DNA of 45,443 nt from a virus. The DNA is taken from the IMG/VR virus record IMGVR_UViG_3300028883_000071, positions 1 to 45,443 of that record; one strand, given 5' to 3'. Both the position numbers and the translations under genes were made by a program. How positions within the stretch are numbered: position 1 is the first letter of the stretch; each line of letters opens with the position of its first letter. Shown piece by piece: positions 1-6,239 of the stretch. A model generated the notes under the pieces. It ran no database searches. It worked only from the letters and a program-made list of their open reading frames with translations, and was not told the DNA's origin.

Positions 1-761
1 TGGACGCCGGATTTTTGAGTTTGGAGCGTCGCGGACGGTACCGCTTGCACCCCTGCGAAACCGTACCAGGCACCGCTAAGTGGCTCGAAGCCGTACAGGG
101 CACGGTTTCAGGAGGGCAGGGGGGGGGTGGTGAAACCGTGCAGAGCACGGATTCAGGCAGGGAGTCGTTACCAGGTACGGATTCAGGCAAACAGGGGGCG
201 CTGCCGTTGGATCCCGAAGCGGTGCAGGGTACGGTTTCGGGAAAGCGGGCGACACGCGAAACCGTGCAGGGCACGGATTCAGCAGGGGGAGGGGCTCCTG
301 GAGGGGTGCCTGGTACGGTTTCGGGGGGTCCCATTACAGACAGACAGACAAACGACAGACAGACAGACAAGCTAGGAGAGATCGCGGGGGTGATCGCGGG
401 ACACCTGGCAAGCCTGACACCGGACCTCAAAAGCGAGGACGCCCGTCGGATCCTCGAGGGCGACCTGGCGAACATCGAGCGCAGGGTGGAGCATTGGTCG
501 ACCTCGGTGCCGGGGGTGAAAGAGAAGGGCAGGGCTTGGGCTCTGCAGGTGCTCGAGCAGGAGATCCCGCCGGCGGTCGCACGGTTCCGTGCAACAATGA
601 TCGGGGTCAAAAAGCAGGAGCCGCTGGGTTTCGCGCACTATTTCCTCACGTATTGGCTGCCGCGGTGTGTGCCGTACAAGGTGCCGAAGCGGGGGGCAAG
701 GCGCGAGGCGCCGATTGAAGCGCCGGAGCCGACGGGTGAAACGCGAGGGGGTGTCTTTTGA
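1..761 (+). CDS. Replication initiator, lambda O-like, 3' portion (gene continues from 45067)
   Basis: This is the rest of a gene whose 5' end is at 45067-45304. Joined across the circle it gives about 332 residues. The N-terminal third is a winged helix (residues about 25-97, ending LSLERRGRYRLH at the start of this window). The middle is a repetitive linker (EAVQGTVSG, ETVQGTDSA) whose DNA is a set of palindromic repeats, followed by an acidic-helical C-terminal domain (about 205-332). This matches the plan of phage lambda O, where the origin iterons lie between the DNA-binding N-terminal domain and the C-terminal domain that contacts P. The next gene is a helicase-loader-type ATPase and overlaps by 4 bp, as O and P are adjacent. 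Function is inferred from architecture and context; no residue motif proves it. The frame is open only with nine G at 119-127; the other copy at the window end has eight. Confidence 0.75.
   Translation, partial: DAGFLSLERRGRYRLHPCETVPGTAKWLEAVQGTVSGGQGGGGETVQSTDSGRESLPGTDSGKQGALPLDPEAVQGTVSGKRATRETVQGTDSAGGGAPGGVPGTVSGGPITDRQTNDRQTDKLGEIAGVIAGHLASLTPDLKSEDARRILEGDLANIERRVEHWSTSVPGVKEKGRAWALQVLEQEIPPAVARFRATMIGVKKQEPLGFAHYFLTYWLPRCVPYKVPKRGARREAPIEAPEPTGETRGGVF
57..322 (+). repeat. Seven palindromic iterons inside the initiator gene; candidate replication origin
   Basis: Seven 23-bp imperfect palindromes start at 57, 87, 132, 162, 216, 258 and 300. The consensus is GAAACCGTGC, three spacer bases, GCACGGTTTC. 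Centre spacings are 30, 45, 30, 54, 42 and 42 bp, all multiples of three because the array is translated in frame. Copies at 87, 132 and 258 are closest to perfect; copy 1 has lost its right half and copy 7 its left half. By analogy with lambda ori these would be initiator-dimer binding sites. The assembly junction falls inside this array. Confidence 0.8.
336..370 (+). repeat. GACA tetranucleotide microsatellite next to the iterons
   Basis: Two blocks of tandem GACA units interrupted by AAC, translated as ITDRQTNDRQTDK. It is the least GC-rich stretch near the iterons and follows them directly, where lambda has its easily melted A+T-rich element. It may serve as the unwinding element or as a flexible linker; the sequence does not decide. 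Confidence 0.6.
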
Positions 762-1891
762 GTGATCGACTGGCGGACAAGGGCGAGGGGGTGGTGTTCC
801 GGTGCAGCTATCCGGGGTGCCCGTACGCCGCGGAGATGCGCTGGCACGAGGGGCGCTGGGTCCGTGCGGGGCAGCACTGCGGGTATCACCGCGAGCTGGC
901 AGCGGACGACCCGCGTATCGAACAGCAGCGGGAGCACGCGGCGCGTGTGCTGGAAGCGCGGGGGCGTGGCCTGGCGATCGGTGCAGCGCTGCAGTGCGAC
1001 ACCCTGGACGAGCCGACGGACGAGGAGATCCTGGCGAAGGTGGGGCGGTGCCAGGTCGAGGGGTGCGACGAGGTGGCGGCGCACTTTGTTTCCCCGTGGG
1101 GACCGGATCCTCGGACGCGAAAACCGACCGGGTACAAGATTATTTCGACGGGTCGGGGGCTGTGCGCAGCTCACGCCGAGGAACGGGACAAGCGTGAGGC
1201 GGCAGACGAGCTGCTCGCCAAGCGTAAGGAAGCGGACCGCAAGCGTCGCGAGTTTGAGGCCCACCTGATCGCCGACCTGGTCGAGCAGGGCTTCCCTCGT
1301 GAGTCGGTCGTAAAGTTCGCCTCAGGCGATCTGGAACTGTGGGACGAGGACAATGTGACGCGGGACCAGGTCAAGGAGATCGAGGCGTACCTGGAAAGCG
1401 GGACGGACGACTGGCGGGTCGTGATCCTCACCGGTGCGCAGGGTCGCGGCAAATCGGCGCTGGCGACGCTGCTGGCGGTCCGTCAATGGCGAAAAAATCC
1501 GGGCTGGCATCGGTCGAGGCTGCGCCGTATCGAGGACCGTCCCTTTCGCGACAAGCTGAACGGAGCTCACGACGACGAGGCACGGGATCTGCGTGAGGGG
1601 GTGATGGAGCGCCCGCTGTTCCTGGTGTGGGACGAGGCGGGAACCAAGCCGACGGACTACGGCTGGAGCTTGTGGCGCGAAATGCTGGAAGCGGCGCGCC
1701 GGAGGCGAGTGCGTCTGCTGGTGGCGTCGAACCGGACCCTCGACGGGCTGCGCCGTGCCGAGATGGACAGCAGCGACGACGGGATGCCGAAGGTATTCAG
1801 CAGGCTGCACCAGGTCGGGAACTACGGGCTCGAGGTGTCGGGGATCGACAAGCGGGACCCGAGCGCAAGGCGGAAAGGGGCGGCGGCATGA
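758..1891 (+). CDS. AAA+ helicase loader (DnaC/lambda P functional analogue) with N-terminal zinc motifs
   Basis: 377 residues, TTG start in a TTGA overlap with the initiator stop. Walker A is GAQGRGKS (about residues 225-232), Walker B is LFLVWDEAG (about 288-296), and a sensor-1-like LLVASNR follows. This set is typical of DnaC/DnaA-clade ATPases that load the replicative helicase. The N-terminus has two probable zinc sites: Cys16-x4-Cys21 with Cys41-x2-His44, and a second C-x4-C...C-x2-H group around residues 97-137. The middle (about 140-200) is charged and probably coiled coil. No helicase is encoded nearby, so it would recruit the host DnaB. The loader role rests on the ATPase motifs plus position after the initiator; another DNA-acting AAA+ function is possible. 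Confidence 0.75.
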   Translation: MSDRLADKGEGVVFRCSYPGCPYAAEMRWHEGRWVRAGQHCGYHRELAADDPRIEQQREHAARVLEARGRGLAIGAALQCDTLDEPTDEEILAKVGRCQVEGCDEVAAHFVSPWGPDPRTRKPTGYKIISTGRGLCAAHAEERDKREAADELLAKRKEADRKRREFEAHLIADLVEQGFPRESVVKFASGDLELWDEDNVTRDQVKEIEAYLESGTDDWRVVILTGAQGRGKSALATLLAVRQWRKNPGWHRSRLRRIEDRPFRDKLNGAHDDEARDLREGVMERPLFLVWDEAGTKPTDYGWSLWREMLEAARRRRVRLLVASNRTLDGLRRAEMDSSDDGMPKVFSRLHQVGNYGLEVSGIDKRDPSARRKGAAA

Positions 1892-3066
1892 GGGGCAAGG
1901 TGTGGCCGTACCCGGAGGGGTCGGCGTTTGATCGGATCCTGGAGGCGATCCACCAGCAGGACCGTCCCTGGACGCGCGAGGCGCTGGGGTCGGAGCTGGG
2001 GCTGGGGGACGTGACTCAAAGCCTCCGTTACCTGATCCGGACGGGCTGGGTGGCGCGTGACTCGTATGTCGGCGGGTATGTGCCCGGCCGGACGATGGCA
2101 GAGAAAAGCGAGGAGGTGTCGATGGCGCGGGGACCGTGCAGCTATTGCGGCGAGTGGCAACAACGGGGGCTGGTGTCGGTCAAGGTGAAGGGGCGCAGCC
2201 GTGGGCTGTGGTGCCGTCGCTGCCGTTGCCGTCACCTGCCCGAGGACCATCTGACGCCGGCGCAGCTGCGCGAGGCGCGCGACAGGTACGGCCGGATCCT
2301 GTCGCCGCTGGGGTCGGGGATTGCTGCGGGGGTGTTCGAGCTGAACGAGGAGGGGCTGCTGCGGTCAAACGTAGACTCCAAGCGACCAGAGGACACTCCG
2401 GGCGCGGTCCCGGACGGGACGGCGGTCGACCAGGTAGCCGACGCCGGCGACGGTGTAGGCGATGGCAAAGGCGACCAGCTCGAGCAGCAGGTCAAGAAAA
2501 AGGGTGTCGGTGCGTCTCATCGAGCCTCCGAAGTAGTGAACAAAGGTACAGTAAAAAAGGGGGCGTCGCGCAAACGGACGCGCCCTGTCGAGGGAAAAAC
2601 CTGCGAGGAGTGTGGGGTCGCGCGCGAGGACGTGTTACGTCGCAAGCTGCCGGGACGCGGTCCCGCGGAGATCTGCGGGGAGTGCTGGCAGGCGGCGCGT
2701 AAAACGACCCGTCGCGGGGCGTCAATCGTGCAGCAGCTCGAGGCGGGGGCTGTGGACGACCGGGTCACCTTGGCACCGTTCCCTCGTGGGCAGACGTTCC
2801 GTGAGAGGCTGCAGCGCAGCCTACGTCTCGACCCGCTGGCGAAGGACCGTACAGCGTCGATCGTCGGGGTCGACAAACGGGTGCGCAGGGGCAAGCGAAA
2901 CGGGGGGCGGTGCTGCGACTGCGGCGGTGAGGCGGGGTGGCGATCGGTCGGGGGCCGTTGCTGGGAGTGCGAGCTGGCCGCTCGCGCCGCGAAACCCGCG
3001 GAGGTGGTGGACGTGCAGACGTTCCGTGCACTCAATCGTGCGCAAAAGCTGCAGGAGGCGGCGTGA
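1888..3066 (+). CDS. Multi-zinc-ribbon protein, function unknown
   Basis: 392 residues from an ATG in an ATGA overlap with the loader. The first 70 residues look like a winged helix (EALGSELGLGDVTQSLRYL, then wing GWVARDSYVGGYVPGR). Three separate zinc-ribbon-like pairs follow: CSYC...CRRCRC, CEEC...CGEC and CCDC...CWEC, separated by a charged low-complexity stretch (about 165-235). A second ATG at 2122 in the same frame has a strong Shine-Dalgarno (GAGGAGGT) and would make a product that begins at the first zinc ribbon. Between the replication genes and the terminase, it could be a DNA-binding accessory, a transcription factor for late genes, or linked to packaging. I do not recognise the family. 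Confidence 0.7.
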   Translation: MRGKVWPYPEGSAFDRILEAIHQQDRPWTREALGSELGLGDVTQSLRYLIRTGWVARDSYVGGYVPGRTMAEKSEEVSMARGPCSYCGEWQQRGLVSVKVKGRSRGLWCRRCRCRHLPEDHLTPAQLREARDRYGRILSPLGSGIAAGVFELNEEGLLRSNVDSKRPEDTPGAVPDGTAVDQVADAGDGVGDGKGDQLEQQVKKKGVGASHRASEVVNKGTVKKGASRKRTRPVEGKTCEECGVAREDVLRRKLPGRGPAEICGECWQAARKTTRRGASIVQQLEAGAVDDRVTLAPFPRGQTFRERLQRSLRLDPLAKDRTASIVGVDKRVRRGKRNGGRCCDCGGEAGWRSVGGRCWECELAARAAKPAEVVDVQTFRALNRAQKLQEAA

Positions 3067-3251
3067 ACGTGCAGGCACCGGGGGAGGTGTGGTTACGTGT
3101 GGCCGAGGGGCCTGTTCCGGAGGGGTGGGAACAGGGGCAGCCTCTGCCGGGTGAGCTGCGTCGTGTCCCGGTGACCGCGGAACGTCTGCCGGACGGCCGT
3201 CTGGCGCTGGTGTTGGTGGGTCTCTATGCGGACCAGGAGGGGGACGAGTGA
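3063..3251 (+). CDS. Small unknown protein between zinc-ribbon gene and terminase
   Basis: 62 residues, GTG start in a GTGA overlap with the upstream stop, and its own stop overlaps the terminase start in the same way. It is acidic and contains WLRVAEGPVPEGW and a beta-rich LALVLVGLYADQEG end. It has no recognisable motif. The tight overlaps on both sides are the main support that it is translated. Confidence 0.6.
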   Translation: MNVQAPGEVWLRVAEGPVPEGWEQGQPLPGELRRVPVTAERLPDGRLALVLVGLYADQEGDE

Positions 3252-5047
3252 GCGGGCAGCTGGTGGAGATCATTCGGCGCGTGTTGCGTGGCGTGCTGGG
3301 TCGTTTTTTTGTGACGCAGGACGGGCAGCCGAAGCGCTTGCACGAGTACCAGGTCGAGGCGGTGCAGAAGATCACCTCGGGGGTGCTGGCGCAGAAGCCG
3401 GTGACGATCCTGCTCGACTTTGCCCGCCAGGCGGGCAAAACGGAAACGATCGCGTTTGTGATCACCTTCCTCGGGATCCTGGTGGTGGTGCTCAAATCGC
3501 TGTTTGTGAGCTGGCGTCGTCGCTTCCCAAACGGGTTTGTGGTGGTCGGTTTCGCGCCGTCGGACGCGAAACAGGCGAAGGAGGTCCTCGCTCGTACGAA
3601 ACAGGTCTACAAGCGATGGGTCGCGTTTATGCGACCCTTTGTTTCGGGGTTGACGGTGTTCGCGGACAGCGCCGAGCAGTATCATGTCGGCGTGCGTGGC
3701 GAGGGCGATATTGAGATCACCTGGCTCAAAATCGACGTGCGCACGGCGGGCGACAAATCGGGCGGGGTGGAAGGGTCGAGTCCGAACCTGGTTTTCGTGG
3801 AAGAGGTGCAGGACGTCTCAGAAACGACGTTTTACGCGAAAATATACCCGTCTGTTTCAGAGACGGGCGCGCCTTTGCTGGTGGCGGGCACGGCCGGCGA
3901 TCACCGAGACCTGCTCTGGCGGATCCGTCAGAGTGTCAAAGCCTACCCGGAGCGGCGGGTGGTGGCGTTCTATGACCGAGTGAAACGTCGCGCCGCGGGC
4001 GCGAAAAACTGGCTCGCGACGTTCGACGAGCTGGTGCGTGTCCTCGGCATCGACTCCCCGGTGATCCGTGCGAAGTATTTCGGGGAGTACGCGGACGAGG
4101 AGGGGAACCTGGTCTCGGAGGCGCGCTGGCGGAAAATCCTCATCCCGGAACAGCACGAGGGGGCGCTGGCGCACCTGCGGCGGATCCAACACCCGCTCGA
4201 GCTGCTGGAGCTGTCGATCCCGGAGGGGTGGGGGGTGGCGGTCGCGCTGGATGTGGCCCGTACAACGGACCGGACGGTGCTCAAGCTGGGGCTGGTCGAT
4301 TATACCGACCGGGAGGCACGTACGGCGGCGATGGAGACGCTCGGCAGCGAGTACCGTCCCCAGGTGTACGAGATCTATTCGCACAGCTGGTACGGCGGGG
4401 TCGACTACCTGGACCAGGTGCAGGGGGTGGACGATCCGCAGCTGGGGCATATCGACGGGGTCGCGGAGCTGCTGCCGGACGAGGTCCGTCCGCTGCTGAA
4501 CGAGTTCGCGGTCGATGCGACGGGGGACCGTGGCGATATGGTCGCTCACCTGGAGCGCGAGGGGTTCAACGTGCTGCCCTGTCAGTTCAGCGGGTCGGAC
4601 ACGATGGGGAACGACCTGGACAACACGATCCGCGAGAACCGTTACGGGATCGTCTGCGCGCCCTGGTACACCGGGCGGGACGTATGGGCGACGGTCGCGA
4701 GCGCTGGTGGCGGATCCCTGCCTGTGTCGGCGACGTCGAAGCCGCCGGAAAAGTGGGACGGGTACGCTCACGAGGAGTACTCGCGCAATTATCACGAGTT
4801 CACGAACTGCGCGCGGATCTACAGGTCGAACCAAACAATTAAGCTGAAACACCCGGACGACGGTCCGGACGATTATGTCGATGCGTCGATCCTGCTGGTG
4901 CAGTCGGCGAAAGCGGGCGAGCCCTTGCCCTGGGACGTGCTGGAGCGTTCCCGCGGATCTCAGCGGATTATGTCGGGCGCTTCGCAGCGGATCACCGCGG
5001 GCGGGTCCCCGATCGCGGGCGGGGGCCGTCGCGGGTCGAGGTATTAG
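3248..5047 (+). CDS. terL: Terminase large subunit (ATPase and nuclease)
   Basis: 599 residues, GTG start. This is the packaging motor that cuts concatemeric DNA and pumps it into the prohead through the portal. The ATPase half has an adenine/Walker A region FARQAGKTE (about 58-66) and Walker B LVFVEEVQD (about 181-189) ending in the catalytic Glu. The C-terminal RNase H-like nuclease half has acidic residues in VALDVAR (about 334), VDATGDRGD (about 421) and DYVDA (about 541). The length is usual for the family. It is translationally coupled to the preceding short gene and is followed by a terminator-like hairpin. The packaging strategy (cos or pac) cannot be told from this gene. Confidence 0.92.
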   Translation: MSGQLVEIIRRVLRGVLGRFFVTQDGQPKRLHEYQVEAVQKITSGVLAQKPVTILLDFARQAGKTETIAFVITFLGILVVVLKSLFVSWRRRFPNGFVVVGFAPSDAKQAKEVLARTKQVYKRWVAFMRPFVSGLTVFADSAEQYHVGVRGEGDIEITWLKIDVRTAGDKSGGVEGSSPNLVFVEEVQDVSETTFYAKIYPSVSETGAPLLVAGTAGDHRDLLWRIRQSVKAYPERRVVAFYDRVKRRAAGAKNWLATFDELVRVLGIDSPVIRAKYFGEYADEEGNLVSEARWRKILIPEQHEGALAHLRRIQHPLELLELSIPEGWGVAVALDVARTTDRTVLKLGLVDYTDREARTAAMETLGSEYRPQVYEIYSHSWYGGVDYLDQVQGVDDPQLGHIDGVAELLPDEVRPLLNEFAVDATGDRGDMVAHLEREGFNVLPCQFSGSDTMGNDLDNTIRENRYGIVCAPWYTGRDVWATVASAGGGSLPVSATSKPPEKWDGYAHEEYSRNYHEFTNCARIYRSNQTIKLKHPDDGPDDYVDASILLVQSAKAGEPLPWDVLERSRGSQRIMSGASQRITAGGSPIAGGGRRGSRY

Positions 5048-5180
5048 GCTCACGCCTCCGGGAGCCTGATCGGAGACGGGGGCGAAAACAAAACCGGGTT
5101 TGTTTGTTTTGAGGTGTAGTATAGCGGACTGAATGGGTCTCGCCGGGGATGGCGGGAAAACAACCCTACCAAAAAAACGC

Positions 5181-5233
5181 AAGCGCAGCGCCGCGACCTG
5201 AAAGGGTCGAGGGCCTGCGCTTGTCCTGTTTTT
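5181..5233 (+). terminator. Possible terminator between terL and the head operon
   Basis: AAGCGCAG (5181-5188) pairs with CTGCGCTT (5215-5222), with an inner GACC/GGGTC stem, followed by TTGTCCTGTTTTT. An A-run just upstream could extend the stem. The 202-base gap 5048-5249 also holds an A+T-rich inverted repeat (AAACAAA...TTTGTTT) around 5085-5107. It is the main break in an otherwise packed operon, so it may mark the early/late boundary. I could not fix a convincing late promoter in it. Confidence 0.5.
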
Positions 5234-5249
5234 ACGCGCGCGAGGAGAA

Positions 5250-6239
5250 ATGAACGGTCGCCCCATCCCTGGCTTTGTCTGCTGGAAAGAGCAAAACCCC
5301 GACTCGCCCTGTGGCCGGATCTACGAGGCTGAGGTGCAGGAGGTGGAGGGCAAGCTCGTGCCGCAGGAGTACAGCCGGGCCTGCGAGGAGTGTGGGGCGG
5401 TGTTGACGATTGTCCCCGACGTGCGCCCGTACAAGGGTTTGATCGCCGCGGACGGGAAACAGACGGGGCCGAAAACGCAGCAAGGGAAAAAGCGCAGCGC
5501 GAAAAATGGCGAGAAGGTCGACCCGGACAAGCGCAAGGGGAACCAGCACGCGGCGAAGCACGGCGGGTATTTGAAACAGTCGCTTGTGCTGCAGGCGCAG
5601 CCGGGCCGCTGGGATATATGCCAAGCCTGCCCGGTGTTCGAGGCGTGTGACGAGGGGTATTTCGCGGTCTGTATGCGTCAGGCGGCGAGTGTGGCCGAAC
5701 ACCAGCAGGTGCTGCTGGAGTCGGGAAAGGATCCCGAGCAATTCCGCGGCACGGCGGCACGTTTCGGCGCGCAGATGATGGACGTCCTGACCCAGCTCAC
5801 CGCGGCGGTTTCGGTGCGCGGGGTGGTGATCGACACGGTCGCGACGGACAAGAAGGGCGAGCCGATCTACTTGGTGAAAACGGACCCGAAAACCGGGGCG
5901 ACGCTGTACGAGACCGACGAGGCGGGTCGTGTTCGCCTCGACGGCAACGACGACCCGATCCCCCAGCGTGTGCCGCTATTCAACCCGGTCGCAAACCCGG
6001 CGGTACAAAACGCGATCCAGCTGTTTGATAAACTGAAACTCAGCCCGGACCAAACTCTCAGCACGCCGAAAACGGCGAAAGAGAGCGAGAACCAGGGGAC
6101 GCTGGCGGACGCTCTGGCGGGGTTGTTTGGGGTGGCGGGCGATCGCGGCGCGGTGCTGGATGGCGACGAGCAGCTGCCGGAGAGGGGCTCGGATCTGCTG
6201 CCGGGGTCGACGTTTGAAAACGACGAGGTGACCGAGTGA
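5250..6239 (+). CDS. Possible terminase small subunit or packaging-associated protein
   Basis: 329 residues from ATG with a good Shine-Dalgarno (GAGGAG). It sits between terL and the portal gene. Residues about 85-110 include KGNQHAAKHGGYL, which resembles the NGN-x-A-x-KHG-Y stretch near the start of many phage small terminases. It also has a CEEC pair near residue 47 and a cysteine cluster CQACPVFEAC about residue 125. The C-terminal half is extended and acidic. No other candidate small terminase lies near terL. The assignment is tentative; it could be a portal-associated protein instead. Confidence 0.5.
   Translation: MNGRPIPGFVCWKEQNPDSPCGRIYEAEVQEVEGKLVPQEYSRACEECGAVLTIVPDVRPYKGLIAADGKQTGPKTQQGKKRSAKNGEKVDPDKRKGNQHAAKHGGYLKQSLVLQAQPGRWDICQACPVFEACDEGYFAVCMRQAASVAEHQQVLLESGKDPEQFRGTAARFGAQMMDVLTQLTAAVSVRGVVIDTVATDKKGEPIYLVKTDPKTGATLYETDEAGRVRLDGNDDPIPQRVPLFNPVANPAVQNAIQLFDKLKLSPDQTLSTPKTAKESENQGTLADALAGLFGVAGDRGAVLDGDEQLPERGSDLLPGSTFENDEVTE

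Noticed and set aside
127-375. Open frame reading Arg-rich repeats (82 codons)
   Set aside because: It is the initiator read one base out of frame, as produced by the G8 version. The repeats encode regular ETVQGTxSG units only in the G9 frame.
1627-1887. Upstream extension of the zinc-ribbon gene
   Set aside because: It overlaps the AAA+ domain in another frame. ATG 1888 has the usual 4-bp overlap.
3857-5266. Long minus-strand open frame (469 codons)
   Set aside because: It is antisense to terL, has no ribosome site, and is rich in Arg/Pro/His. Such shadows are common in high-GC genes.
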